Shown piece by piece: positions 48,488 to 60,937 of a stretch of DNA of 64,000 bases. The notes beneath the pieces were generated by a model, which made no database searches, was not told the origin of the DNA, and was given only the letters and a program-made list of their open reading frames with translations. Within the stretch, counting starts at the first letter, position 1, and each line of letters starts with the position of its first letter. The translations under genes and the position numbers were made by a program. The stretch lies in assembly GCA_018340375.1 (NCBI GenBank), contig JAFFJZ010000003.1, positions 28,520,001 through 28,584,000 on the forward strand, written 5' to 3'. This DNA is from Gonatopus flavifemur (Eukaryota > Arthropoda > Insecta > Hymenoptera > Dryinidae).

Positions 48488-48715
48488 CACTCGTTTCGAG
48501 TGAACTCTCACTCTTTTAGAGTGGGAAATTCACTCTAAAATTGGAGTGGTTGTGAGTTTCTAACCTCAAACCTTAGACTTCCACTCCGAAAGAGTGGGAA
48601 TTTCACTCGGAATTTCGACAAGCTCACTTCTCGCTGCCTAAAGAGTGAAATCTTACTCTAAAAATTTGAGGGAGTGGGTCAGGTTTAGCCAAAATTCATA
48701 TCTGACCGAAATATA
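48488..48715 (+). repeat. Direct repeat B, copy 1 (228 bp)
   Basis: Matches 49558-49785 with about seven differences and no gaps. It is rich in the self-complementary motif CACTC/GAGTG (TTTCGAGTGAACTCTCACTC, AGAGTGGGAAATTCACTC), so it may itself be part of a foldback element extending left to about 48400. Confidence 0.9.
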
Positions 48716-48795
48716 TACCCACGTGAAAATTTCTTGCTTGCGCCAATACTGACGATGAAAAATATATAGGCGCAATGCTGACATCCAAGGCTTGA

Positions 48796-49559
48796 ATGTC
48801 ACTGTTATGTCGGTGAGAAGTTTCCACAATCCTCCATAGTTCCATCTCTCAATATACCAGAACAAGATTTTCATAATAATTTTACACACCCAGACATCTC
48901 AGAAATTTTCCGGAACGTTTTAGAAACATAGCTTAGGTTCTGCGAGTCTTGGTTTCCAAGGAGCACATTTTTCAAATGTTCAGAGCACTTTCACTTTCGA
49001 TGCAGCTGAATACGTTCTGCTTTTTTTCCGGGCTTCATACTGGTAGTAGTAGAATAATTCATGTGATTCAATCAATCATCTTCAATTGAAGCGCTCGTTT
49101 GTTCGAACCGATTGCACCGTTCAGAAGTTATGAATTTAAAAAAAAAGTCCCTTAAAACTCCAATTATTCATAACTTCCGCAAAAACAAAATTCATCATCT
49201 ACTATCAAATACATCAAAATCCACCCTCACAGATCTCTTCAAAATTAATTGCTGAATTGAAAGAAAATAAAATACTCAGGATCGGTTCAGAATTGTGTTG
49301 TAAAAGTTGCTTCGGAACTTATTTTCCCATTTCATCTAACTGTGCGACATTTTCCAGTCGTCCCCAGTGATCGGCCGACTGGCGGCCAGAGAAAGTACAT
49401 TATTAGAAAAATCCGCTCAAAACTTTACAATTCGGATATACAGTTTTTTATGTACAGTGTTACGAAAGTCATATCATTTCAACTCGTGTGAGCATATCTG
49501 TTAATATCATTATTATTACAAAATGTAGGAAATCCAATGTGTTCATTAATATGGGGCCA
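48796..49559 (+). repeat. Direct repeat A, copy 2 (764 bp)
   Basis: Second copy of 46706-47469. Its right edge joins directly to repeat B copy 2 (junction near 49558-49560), whereas copy 1 of A is about 1 kb from copy 1 of B. Confidence 0.95.
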
Positions 49560-49785
49560 CTCGTTTCGAGTGAACTCTCACTCTTTCAGAGTGGGAAATT
49601 CACTCTAAAATTGGAGTGGTTGTGAGTTTCTAACCTCAAACCTTAGACTTCCTCTCCGAAAGAGTGGGAATTTCACTCAGAATTTCGACAAGCTCACTTC
49701 TGGCTGCTTAAAGAGTGAAATCTTACTCTAAAAATTTGAGAGAGTGGGTCAGGTTTAGCCAAAATTCATATCTGACCCAAATATA
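49558..49785 (+). repeat. Direct repeat B, copy 2 (228 bp)
   Basis: Second copy of 48488-48715. It starts immediately at the end of A copy 2, sharing CA at the junction. The differences from copy 1 (about 3%) exceed those between the two A copies (about 0.4%). Confidence 0.9.
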
Positions 49786-49789
49786 GGTT

Positions 49790-51168
49790 TACGTATGGAT
49801 TATATCTAATTTTTGTTCTCCTGGGAATTACGAAAACAAACTAAATTACTCTCCTTGCCAATTAGAATTATCAAAAGATGGAGGATTATTATCAGTATTC
49901 TCATATACATATTTCTCTCATTCTCCTCCTCTCTCTCGAATGCAAATCTCAATTTATACACGCTTTTAAGTGGTTGCTCCAAACCTCGCCACGTAAACTC
50001 CCCGATTTGCGAGGGATTCAATGATTTTTGTGCAAGAGCTGCTTTCCCGATACTTCCTTTTTAGAATAATCTCTGCTGCTTTAGATTCAGCATACAGTCA
50101 AATTTATGTGGAAAGCAGAGACGATAAGAAGCAGATCCCGCATCGCTAAAGGGAACGGGGGAAGAGGGCGCATTCTTTTGACATGTATCTCACACGAAAA
50201 TTCTAATAATTTCTCCTATGCAGTTCGTAACATCAGCATCGTGAAATATTCAGTATCATCTGAGTAAAATTCCGTATTAAATAGAATGGAAATTGGAGCC
50301 CCGAGAGGAAGCTTTCAAATAACGTTATTCGCACGAGATAGTGGTAGTCTTACGACTCCTTGGCTATTTTTTTCCAGATTGTGAATAATTTCGAAGGGAA
50401 AACAAAAGTTATCGGGAGTTTTTGTGGATTCAAGGAATCGAATATCAAGCATCATGATTTTGAAAGACAATTTATGATCAAATATGAGTATCCGAGGATT
50501 CGATGATATGATACATTATCGCATTCGTGATACGGGAAACATATCAGTTTCAATGAAACAGTCGATCATGTCTTTCCTCGGGAACGTATGCGCAATATAC
50601 AATGTATACGATCACTATTACTCTCTGCAACTCACTGATACTTTGAAATTGATTGATGAGATTCGATACAGAAAGTGACGACCTGATTTCCTAAACACCT
50701 ATCGATTTTCAACTGAATCTATTGCAAGGCTGATGAACTATGAAGGCATAATTTGTTTGAGTTTCTCATCAATAAAGCGGTATTAGAATTAACACTGCGT
50801 GGATTCCATAGGAGTCGATCCCGGAACTCGATGTTGATAATGACTCCAAATAATATTAGAACACACCATGCGGTGGCAAAACGACCCGGTAAACATTTTT
50901 CCCCTGAACATTTCGAACATTTATCATGTTCTCTAAATGCTAACAGAAAGTTCTCTGATGCGTCGATATCGGAAATCTTTTTGATGCCTTTTTCATGAGG
51001 TCTAGAAGTTATCAGAAAGTTGACTTTGTTACCCTTATGTTTGTATAATGGGTAAAATTCATTCATAAGAATTGAAATTCAATATAATTGAAATAATTCT
51101 TCATGAAAATTTAGCATAATATTTGTTTTAGAAAATCTATTGTCAAAGGAAAGAAAAGGAAAACGAAA
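49790..51168. other. No gene recognised
   Basis: A minus-strand frame at 51066-50719 (115 codons) contains a hydrophobic run (CVLILFGVIINI) and the area 50790-50900 is slightly GC-richer. I do not recognise it and there is no supporting evidence for an exon. Confidence 0.35.
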
Positions 51169-51171
51169 TTA

Positions 51172-51456
51172 CACAGTAAAAAGTGAAACTTAAAGTGATC
51201 CCGAATATCAGCTTAAAAATGCAGCCAAAAGTAGCGCCTATTCCAACTGAAAGTAAGCAATGAAGAAGACTGAATTTCAGTCAATTCCATCTTACTTTGG
51301 AATTAAGATACAATTCCATCTTAATTTCCAAAGTAAGATGGAATTGACTGAAATTCAGTCTTCTTCATTGCTTACTTTCAGTTGGAATAGGCGCTACTTT
51401 TGGCTGCATTTTTAAGCTGATGTACGGGATTACTTTAAGTTTTACTTTTTACTGTG
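51172..51456. mobile_element. Near-perfect palindromic MITE, 285 bp
   Basis: The ends are CACAGTAAAAAGTGAAACTT and its mirror (in reverse CACAGTAAAAAGTAAAACTT), with TA on both sides (51170-51171 and 51457-51458). The arms of about 130 bp are almost identical, including AATGCAGCCAAAAGTAGCGC and ACTGAATTTCAGTCAATTCC. The high arm identity suggests a young insertion or recent arm homogenisation. Confidence 0.93.
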
Positions 51457-51787
51457 TATGATCGATGCGAGAGTTTTAAGAAATTCCAATATCATTTATC
51501 TCTGATAACCTTGATATATATACAGATATGATATATAAAGATGAAGAATCAATCAAAATACCGCAATATAATAACAGTACTCATGCTAAGGTCATTTACT
51601 CAAATATAAGATACGCAATAAATCAATCGAAGAACTCCTTACGTTCGAACAATAATTTACATAATTTTATAAATGATTTTCTAATAAAGAGACATCTGTC
51701 GCATTTTCCTATTTAAGTGTTATCTTATATCTCAGATATTTTAAATAAAATGATTAACAGTTTTTTTGTATTGTTGGCCTTTTATGC

Positions 51788-51820
51788 GAGAGGGAGAGAG
51801 GGAGAGAGGGAGAGAGAGAA
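51788..51820 (+). repeat. (GAGAGAGG)n microsatellite
   Basis: Three to four GAGAGAGG-type units in a purine-only run. A short (TA)n run lies nearby at 52085-52105. Confidence 0.8.
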
Positions 51821-52369
51821 GTTATGGTAGAGAACTAATTTGAGGTTTTTGTAGAAGTTTGAACTTATCTGAATTAGGTATAGATGAACAGCGCAGTCAA
51901 TCCTCAAGAAGATCCAGATTCATTATTAATTTTTTGATAATTCCGAAGCCTCTAATAGCGTGGTCGTTGTATGGTGATTTGAATGGGATGACCCTTCGTT
52001 GTTGGCTCCAATAGATTTTATCAATTGATTTGACTTCTTTTTCTTCTAACTCCACTCTTGGTCAGACAAACTTTGATTATAGATCTATATATATATATAT
52101 TATATTATCTAGTCTCGAGACGTTTTCTGGTTGTTTCCTCCATGGAATTCCTTGCCGAAGTGACTCTTTAATTTCTTCTTTTCCTTCTTCTCCTCCATCC
52201 TCCCTTATCATTCTCTTCTCTTACCTCCTTTCCCTAATTCTTCTCTTCTCCAACTTACTCTTACAACTTGGATCACATTCTGATACCTTCCAGACCTCGG
52301 AAGGAAGGCATCAAAAACATATCCAAAATTGACGCATGAGAGAACTTTCTGTTAGAATTCAGAGAACCC

Positions 52370-52690
52370 AGGTGTGTATCAGGGTGGGTGCCCATGCTGT
52401 GCAACGTGGGGCCGAGCTGGGCAGACAAATGGGGCCAACCCTAAGATGATAACATCGTTCCCAGCTTGGCTGTATTGCTTTGCCCGAGGATTGGTAACAC
52501 CATGGGTCCAGCATAAACCCAGACTAGGCAATCAATACTGCCCCTTCCTTTTTTTTTCAAATTGGACAATTACTTTGAATTCTACCCCAGCGGGCATGAA
52601 TTCCAATCCCACTTTGGCCCAGTCTTGAGCCTAGTGGGCCTAGTCTATGGGCCCAAGACTGGACCAAAGTATGACCAAAATTCATACACG
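52370..52690. repeat. GGGCCC-rich dispersed repeat copy
   Basis: Contains ACGTGGGGCCGAGCTGGGC, AATGGGGCCAACCC, TTTGGCCCAGTCTTGAGCC and TATGGGCCCAAGACTGG. The last two pieces are inverted copies of each other (about 52612 and 52648). It shares CCCCAGCGGGCATGAATTC-type wording with 32620-32640. Confidence 0.5.
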
Positions 52691-52699
52691 AATGTTTGA

Positions 52700-55600
52700 A
52701 ATGTTGAGGGGAATTTGTCCAACACTCCCGATTTTTAGTGTAATTGTTATAGAACAGCAAAATGAGATTCGAAGATTAGAATTCAATGGGAAAGGTTAAT
52801 TCACAGTTGAAACGTATATTATTTGGATATTTAGATACAATTCCTTGATTTTAAAATGAGAATATTTGAATAAACTCTCACCGTCATGCAGTCGGAAACA
52901 AAAGCCCAAAACTCTCACCGGGTGCCAACATTGAATATTTTCACGTACATACGGTGTTCCTTTTAACAACAAAAGCATGATAACAAAACCGGAAAATTCA
53001 TTCATTAAAACGAGTAGTATTGTGTTCCACCAGGGAAAGTAGTACTTTTATTTCGGTACAATATATATTTCAGTAATTTAACAGTGAAATGATTCTCATG
53101 TTTTCCAGCTGGAGACATTAAAGTTGTATACAAATACCGAGGAAAATAAATGCTGCGCAACCTTTCGTACCGGAAGAGTTCTCGTTTTCTCTTCAACATC
53201 TTTTGAAAATCTTTTCTTTTTTTGCCACATTAGGTTTGATGAGCATTGAAATTTCATGATTTTTCAAAAAGACACACTCACATTTATGAGTAGTTGATTT
53301 CGTTATTGACTTTACCAAACGACACTTGACCTATGATTCTGAGAATTCATTATGAAACCTTGTTTTGGAATTTCTAAATATGACTGCTGCAGATTTAGAG
53401 AGTTGTCGGTAATTCCAAATACTTCATGTATCGAATCTTGAGTAGCAAACAATTTCATCCTTGTTATAAATTCTGATAAATGAGACATACATGAAATAAT
53501 AGGATATCATTAATACTTATGAAAACAAATAAAAACCCAAGGTTTTCTCAGTAAAATCGATTTTACGAGGAATATGACATTCGTTTAAGGTTTCCATATT
53601 TCGACAATGTCTAACGTAAACCGATATGCTGTGCATACTAATGATAAACTATAACTTTGTAATATGGAATGGTCGCGATAAGCGTAAATTACGTGATAAT
53701 TATACATACGTGACTAAAATTGAATAATAAAAAAAAAGAAATGAATGTTCACTTCTATAACAGCAGGCGGAAAACTTCGTTTCAAACGTACACGAAGTTA
53801 CGGACTCTGTGTTTGCGATAGCGGCAAAGTGCTGAATATATCCACGTTCGCGGAATTTGCAATTAACGACTCCAGTACAAAGTATGTTGAGGTAAAAATT
53901 TAATCACAGTTGAAACATATAGGAAGCCGAAGTAATACTGTTTCATATTTCTCCTCGGTAATGGATTTTGACTGGAATTTTGATCGATGATGTAAAATAA
54001 TTTTCAAAGAATGGGTTATTAATGAAGCGTTCCAAGGTATTCCATTGATTAGATTTCAAATGGAATCGGCGAAGTTCAAGTTGGTACAATCAAAGAGAGG
54101 ATATTGTAAAAATTCCTATATTTTTTTATACAAAATGGTAGAACTGTGATATCTCTTTGTACAAAGTATACTAATTTTCATCGGATTCAATGAAACACAG
54201 ACAGACAGAAAAGAAAAGAGAAAAAGAAATGAGAACGTATAAAGTACCCAAAGAAGTATTTAAATAGTTCTATATATCTTCAGTTGCTACTCCTGCTCTT
54301 GATTCTAACCGCTTAAGCGAAATTCCAGTGATTCAAACCAGGATTGTTTGTATTTTCCTTTGACCCATTTTCTCATTTCCTGTTTCATAGAAACTACTTC
54401 TATCTACTCGCGAAATTTTGGGAGAGACTTGGATTTCGCTTCGATGCTTCGCACATAACTGTTTCCCCTCGATTGAAACTGAATTGTTTGCAACTTGATT
54501 TCAATGGCTGATATTTGTCAATAGGGGTAGTCTTTGAAATCTTTCAATATTCGGATATCCTCATCGATGTTGTGGATAGATCGATCGACTAATTATGAAT
54601 TCCGTGGATATTTTTTGCGGATGAAATCGTTGATGAGGTGGATGGAATTTGGATACATTTGAAACCGGAAATCTCTTACGAGACTCGTATACAAATCCGA
54701 GGGATCATATCCTCGCGTCTGTATGCAACCGATACGCGAGTTTCGAACTTTTATGCCTGTGCAGTTTATGTACTAGAATAAAATCAGATCCACATATGAT
54801 TCGTGTGGAGATAAAAGTTCAATTTTTAGTAAACATCGAAGAATTTTGTATCCAACTTGGACCAGGATAGTTTGGATATGATTTTATCACGTAAGGAATG
54901 GAACTGTCGATTTTCACCCGGATGCTTCGCGAAAATGCAGAGAAATATAAAATATTGATCTGGAAAAAATGTGTTAAGATTTGTATCTTCTGAGATTTCA
55001 ATGCATCGTTTTTTCCTCGATATAGAGATGACATTACGAAGCCGACGGTGACGAATGGACCGCTTGTGCAAGTTCACTTAGTCCACGTGAAGTTATATAT
55101 GGAATAATCCTTGCAGCTCTAAATCTACATGAATGTCATTTGATTTTATTATAAATCCTTCTCATTCTGAAATTAAAGTCAATTATATTTTTTAGGAAAG
55201 CAAATAATTCATTACAAATTATGTACACTATTTTGACGGCAAAACTTGCCTTTATTACAATAATTAATCCAATTGAATAATATAATAATTGATAATGATT
55301 GAGTAAAATTCATTAACGGTTTTGTTTTTCAATTTGATATAATTTTTACTTCCATGTTCCTTATATATAAGGGAATGGAAGTATGGTATTTGATCATATA
55401 TTTACTCATTTTTATAGATAATTGAATAAAAATAAATGCCTGGATTTAGACTGACCGTATTAATTGAAACAGCACTGATAATTTCATTGGTATTTTTCTC
55501 AGTGAAACTATCAATTGTTGATACATCGACTACGAATTTTTAGTAGATTCACTACGAATATTTTTCAGCGATCCTCGTTTCCCCTAAATTGACAGTCATT

Positions 55601-57750
55601 CTTATAAATATTAATAGACCCGGTCTTTCCATGTAAAGTTGGTTGCCAATATTGTAACGGGATAGAACTAACGAACGATATGATATTATAGCAACGCCGA
55701 TAGCCGACACTTGCTTTGCCAACGATGATTCGATATTTATCCAATGTTGTTTGCTGCACGTAGTATGACGTCGAAGAATTTGAAAGAAGAAACAAGTTTC
55801 GTACCACCATAGAATCATTCTTAATTAATTATTCAATAACTATATCAATCAACATGATCAGCAATATGACTGAATGTCAATTAGGAGTATGAACCATTTT
55901 TCACTACTGATAATTACTCAAACTATACAAACAAACGAATAAATGCGAACAACAGGAACTTATTATATCAAGAAACAGTCACATCATCATTTTTCATTAC
56001 ATATTAAGAATCACTTGTTCATCATATCATATGAACAAAAATCTAAAAAAAAAGTGAGAAGGTTCACCAATGATGAAGCACTCACGTGAATTGAAGATGC
56101 CGAACTCTCCAAACATCGATATGAAATGAACCATTTGCAAATAAAAGCCAAGAACGCGAACATTTATGTATCCTATACAGATATTGCAACAAAATTGAAC
56201 AATATCTATGTTTTCTTACCTGATATTTTGAAATTTCACAGAGTTGTTTGTTATAAAATTCGACTACGCTCTTCCATTATAATTTTTCTTTTTTCAAAAT
56301 TCCTATCAACCTCCATCTATTCACTCGAGGTAAGTTAATCCATATAAACGATTTGAGTAAAGTCATGAAGAAAGATATCTGTGAGAAAGATTATGAGCTT
56401 GGTCTTTCGCCACTCCATGCTAAATTACGCTTCATGGATGTTGTTCTGAACATTATGCTTATCGCTTAGATTTCTATAAGTGGCAAGCAAAAACTAAAGA
56501 ACAAGAAATACAAGCGAAGTCAGCGAAATTGAGGATTCAACAAGATTTCCAAGAAGAGGTGGGGTTGATCATAGACACTCCTAAGCATTGAGTGGGGAAT
56601 TCTAATTATGCCAGTTCTGCAGGGAGATTTTTTCGGGATTCTGAATTAACAGGAAAGGGAACGGCGATGATGTTGGATTAATCAAACGACTCAGCGTAAT
56701 CTTGCAGGTTATCTCTTGTGGACGGGAAAACATATTTTCAAAAGTTCGAACTTTTGCAACTTATAATTTATATGTGAATAAGTTGTACAACTGGTATTAT
56801 ATGCGTTCATCCGTTCATCGAAATTCTTTTACACGGAGTGAAAATCATTGCATCCTTCAGCATCTCTATTGGCCTTTGATCCGAGAAAGCTCGAGAAGCA
56901 AGAAATAGAGATTTTAAACGATTCCGCGAGTGCAATACTCGGAAATGCGGCCGTTTGGCAACAAACATCGATTTGATACACAAGTTACTGATCTGATCTG
57001 ATCCACATTTGTCACATTTGAAAGAATCCTGGAAACAGACTGAAAGTATATCTGATCTTTAACTTCTTCAGCTATTGAAAGTGACATAAATTTTTTGTTC
57101 ATGTAATATGATAAAAAAGGGATTTTTAATATGTAATGAGAAATGATGATGTGATTAGTCTTTTTGTATGATTGATAATCAATGAAAATATTGGAAGGCA
57201 AATTCCCATCAATCAATACTGTCAACAATATGAATGGCAGCCAATTGGAAGGAGAAATGATTTTGCTCTCACAAAGATTGTTCAAACTACAAATTTGTTA
57301 AGAAGATTTGTGCAAAAATATCAAGGAATGACGGATGACAGATTTTGATCAATAAGCAACATCAACAATTCAATTAAACGTCAATGATGAGCAAAGAGAA
57401 ATTCTCTTGTTTCGATGATTGCCCAAAGTACTAATTTTTTCAATATAATTTTGAGATAAGATTTATCAATCATATTGGATAGGTAATAAATTCTGATATG
57501 TTAATATCACTATCAATGTAACTCTCAATCAATCAGAGGAAAAAAGTAGAGTACTTTCTCTGAATAATTGTCCAAACTACCAATTTATATGTATATTTTG
57601 TAGCTTCCAGTAAATGAGGAAAAGAAATGATTCTTTTCTCCTCGTAATCGCACAAACCGTGATTGTGTTTATATGATTTGTTAATAACATTCATCAAACC
57701 AAAGGGTTCCGCTCCTTGACTGCTCCGCTCGCTCAGCAGTCTAACCCAGT
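52700..57750. other. No gene or transposon recognised
   Basis: About 5 kb of AT-rich sequence with frames up to 123 codons, none of which I recognise. No inverted repeat ends were spotted. Confidence 0.4.
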
Positions 57751-57753
57751 GAC

Positions 57754-58005
57754 CCAGTGTCCTCAGATTGGACTCGCAAACGTTGCAGAAACAAACGTGA
57801 TTGTGGGTCTGTGTGAAAAAGGAGGGGGTACGGTTGCGTGCGCAACCTAGCATGCTTTTTCTCCTTCGCTCTTCGGTCAACGATCGTATGAGGAATGGAG
57901 AAAACATGCTAGATTGCGCGCGCAACTGTACCCTCTCTTTTTTCACACGGCCGTACAGCTGCACTTGTGTGAGTAACATTTGCGAGTCCAATCTGAGAAC
58001 ACTGG
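57754..58005. mobile_element. Palindromic element, CCAGTGT ends, 252 bp
   Basis: The left end CCAGTGTCCTCAGATTGGAC and the right end in reverse CCAGTGTTCTCAGATTGGAC pair, and the arms pair onward through GACTCGCAAA, the TGTGTGAAAAAGGAGGG region and AGCATG. The apparent 198-codon minus-strand frame (58129-57533) runs through this palindrome and is not a gene in my view. The target duplication is unclear. Confidence 0.8.
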
Positions 58006-58924
58006 TCTGATCTCCTTCAAAATTCGCTTCGCTCATTCTGAATGAATCGTAGCCCACATATGCGCGAAGAAAACGCATACGAAGCGAAAAATGTTTCACT
58101 TCCCTCTTCTTGAAGCGTGTAATGCCCACGTGCTATAAAGTAATGAACTCATACATCCAATATACTTTTCATCGGCTTTCAATTCCATTTTACACACGCT
58201 TCATGTAATGTACTAATAAGTTACACCATTCGCTCCGGTTACACTTCCTTTTCGCTTCCATTTTCACCAGGGTTCACTCGCATCTTGAACGATTCAGATA
58301 TCCGGGGATATATTAAAAGGTACTCATCGGTTTGTCACTGAACTAAAAAATTTTTAAATGTAACATTCAGCAGGCCCAAAACTAAGCGTGAGCTCAGAGT
58401 CATTTAAGCGTAACGGAGAGTCATCCAGCGTCATTTATTTCAATAACCTCTTCCTTCACTTTCGAATTCTCACTAGTGTGCTGTCGTAACCTCAACCAGC
58501 TTTTGAAGAGTGTTCGGATGGAAAAAAGCTTACACGGGAAGATCGAAATTGTTTTTTTTTTTTCAACATTCGATCCCAGATTTTGATCAGCACCCCCGAA
58601 AAACTCCAAAACCCATGTTCCATATAAATCTGTCCACGAATGCGGAGATGACTGAATTTATGAAAAATCACTGATATCCACTATTTGTTAGAATAATTTT
58701 GTAATAACAATTAACATCCGGCATATACCGATTATTCGCTCATAGTGCACTTGCGTGCAACGGATTCGAGTGATATTGAGCACAGAAAAAATTTTCAGGG
58801 TGAAATAAATCGAAGATTTGAAAACTTTGATATTTTTTCTGCAATTTGCATGAACATGATAGTTTGAATAGACAATAATTCAGAACCCCACTCTCGTAAA
58901 TCTCTTAAGAATTTGATCCTAAAT

Positions 58925-59060
58925 GAAAAAAAAAATATTCAAAATCGGCCTAGAATTGCGCTTTAAAAGTAGTTTCGAAGCTCGTCCTTCTATTTTACCT
59001 CATTGTGCGTCGTTTACAGTTATCGGCCGACTGACAGCCAAAGAAAGTGTTTGGATGAAA
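58925..59060 (+). repeat. Diverged relative of repeat A
   Basis: Matches part of repeat A (about 47170-47310): AAATCGGCCTAGAATTGCG, TAGTTTCGAAGCTCG, TGTGCG-C-TTT and TCGGCCGACTG-C-GCCA-AGAAAGT. It shows that the A segment includes an older dispersed repeat. Confidence 0.6.
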
Positions 59061-59191
59061 TAGCAAGTGATTGAAATTGCGGAAGAGCAATGATTTGTGA
59101 AGCCAGGAATAATCACGAGAAGTTCCTAACCCTGGTCAAATAGCCACACACTTGACCGCTTTCGGGTAAATGGCCCTTCGAACGTATGCTA

Positions 59192-59359
59192 CACTGAGAA
59201 CAAAGATAGTGGACTCAACTATGCACGACAGTTGGATACGTTCAAACACAATCCTTCGTAAACTCAATTCGAATACAAGATTCGTTCAAATGCGCGTTTA
59301 TTCATCTGAACGTGTCGAATTGTCGTGTGTAGTTGAGAGCACTATTTTTTCTCTCACTG
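59192..59359. mobile_element. Short palindromic MITE, 168 bp
   Basis: The left end CACTGAGAACAAAGATAGTG and the right end in reverse CAGTGAGAGAAAAAATAGTG pair; ACTCAACTA-CACGACA continues on both arms. Flanks are TA and CA, so the original duplication is not certain. Confidence 0.65.
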
Positions 59360-59802
59360 CACTTCAACAATTTGATTTGATTTCACAATTCTTCAATATA
59401 AGGAATTCCCAAAAATTTTCACAATATTCTCGCATGAATAAATTGAAGCAGTACCTTACATGAATTGATGACCCTATATTTGGATTAGATGCGAATTCGA
59501 CCTTCAATTGCCCTGTCCCGAGGGATAACCAGACATTTGCTACACTGTTGATAATAATCGGAATTTTCCTGTGTATATCAACCGGAAAATTCCAATCGCT
59601 GATTAGGAAATCAATTTCCGGTGATTTATATGCAATTTCCCATACATTTATCTGATCATTCCAAACTTTATGGGATTTTTCCCAGCATTTCACTGTAAAT
59701 TTCCGGACAAGTTGAGAAAATTCTTAACGCATGACAGTGTAGTAACTTGCCAGTTACTGGCAAGTTTTCTAGTTTCTCGTGGTAATAGGTGTTACAAAAC
59801 CA

Positions 59803-60010
59803 CACGCAGAAAAAAGTATTGCTGGCATAACAAATAGCTCTGTTACTATAGCCGGACGAGCAAGAAAAATGATTGAAACAACTATATTTTTTTGCTGACA
59901 TGAACAAATTTGTTAACAGAACGTCTCAGCTGCTGGAGTGAATATTTTTGCAAGCACAACAAATTTCTTCGTAGGCGCTATATGTAGTGGCAAACCATTT
60001 TTTCTCTGTG
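59803..60010. mobile_element. MITE, CAC(G/A)CAGA-AAAA ends, CA target
   Basis: The left end is CACGCAGAAAAAAGTATTGC and the right end in reverse is CACAGAGAAAAAATGGTTTG, with CA on both sides (59801-59802 and 60011-60012). Internal GCTG/AACAAAT motifs recall the element at 31172-31521. 208 bp. Confidence 0.7.
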
Positions 60011-60012
60011 CA

Positions 60013-60170
60013 ATGAATCGCTGTAGCATTCCCACCAGAGTCTGGATCAGATTCAAAATCCCGGTCAAAATTCATACCTCATTCGGATATTGGTTCACAC
60101 CTGAATTATATCCAATTTTAGTCCCTGGGCCATTCATAAACGCGTGTATTCACGAGCATTCTATTTTGTT
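60013..60170. repeat. Degenerate GGGCC-type repeat piece
   Basis: Wording such as ATTCCCACCAGAGTCTGGATCAG, CCCTGGGCCATTC and CGTGTATTCACGAG resembles the GGGCCC family, strongly diverged. Confidence 0.3.
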
Positions 60171-60937
60171 GGGGAGAATCACAACTTGACCAAAATAGTT
60201 GGATCAGTTGATGTTCAAAATTTCATCGATAAAAGTCGACGAAAGAATGTCCAACTTCCTAGAACTCCCCAAGTACTTAGGAATAATCAGAGAATGATCG
60301 AGAGTCAAAATGGATCAGGACAGAAGAAGAGAACGACAGATCTTCCTAAGTAGTTGAATGGCAAATTATGAAATCTTGTCTCAGAAGGTGATATGAAATT
60401 AACTGACGTCTTAAACCTTACGACGCAAGAAAACAAACTTCAAGGAATGAAAACTCGTTAACCAACGAACCAGAGTACATAAAATTTGATAAGGTTTTGC
60501 TCGCAAACTTTATTCTTCTCGTACGGTTCTATCACAAGAAATGTGTTTTCGTTTGAAATATTGAGCATTTACTTTAAAACATCCTGTATGTGTCTATACA
60601 TACACGAATTGATGATAGAGGATTAAATTCCCGACCCCTCCATGTTATCTGCATGGTTTTATATAGTTCACGTACGGATTATATCGATTCACTCGTCTGT
60701 ATAATATTTCTCCATATAAGATCCATAATGACATTCAAACCATTCTGAATGCGGCGATCAATGATCCGAGTAAAAAAATGTGGATCATAAATTGATAAAA
60801 AAAATATCACTCGGCGATCACGTTCAAAGTGATCACCAAGTGATGTAAACGGTGAGACTGCAGGATCTTTGTTTCATCATTGTCAGATCAATACAGTAGG
60901 TTGTGCTTATGCAATGATCATTTTTTCATCATTGTCA

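Noticed and set aside
50719..51066. 115-codon frame with a hydrophobic segment, possible exon
   Set aside because: No recognised family, no convincing splice sites, and frames are open on both strands here.
57533..58129. 198-codon open frame on the minus strand
   Set aside because: It runs through the 252-bp palindrome at 57754-58005, where open frames arise on both strands together; the translation resembles no known protein.
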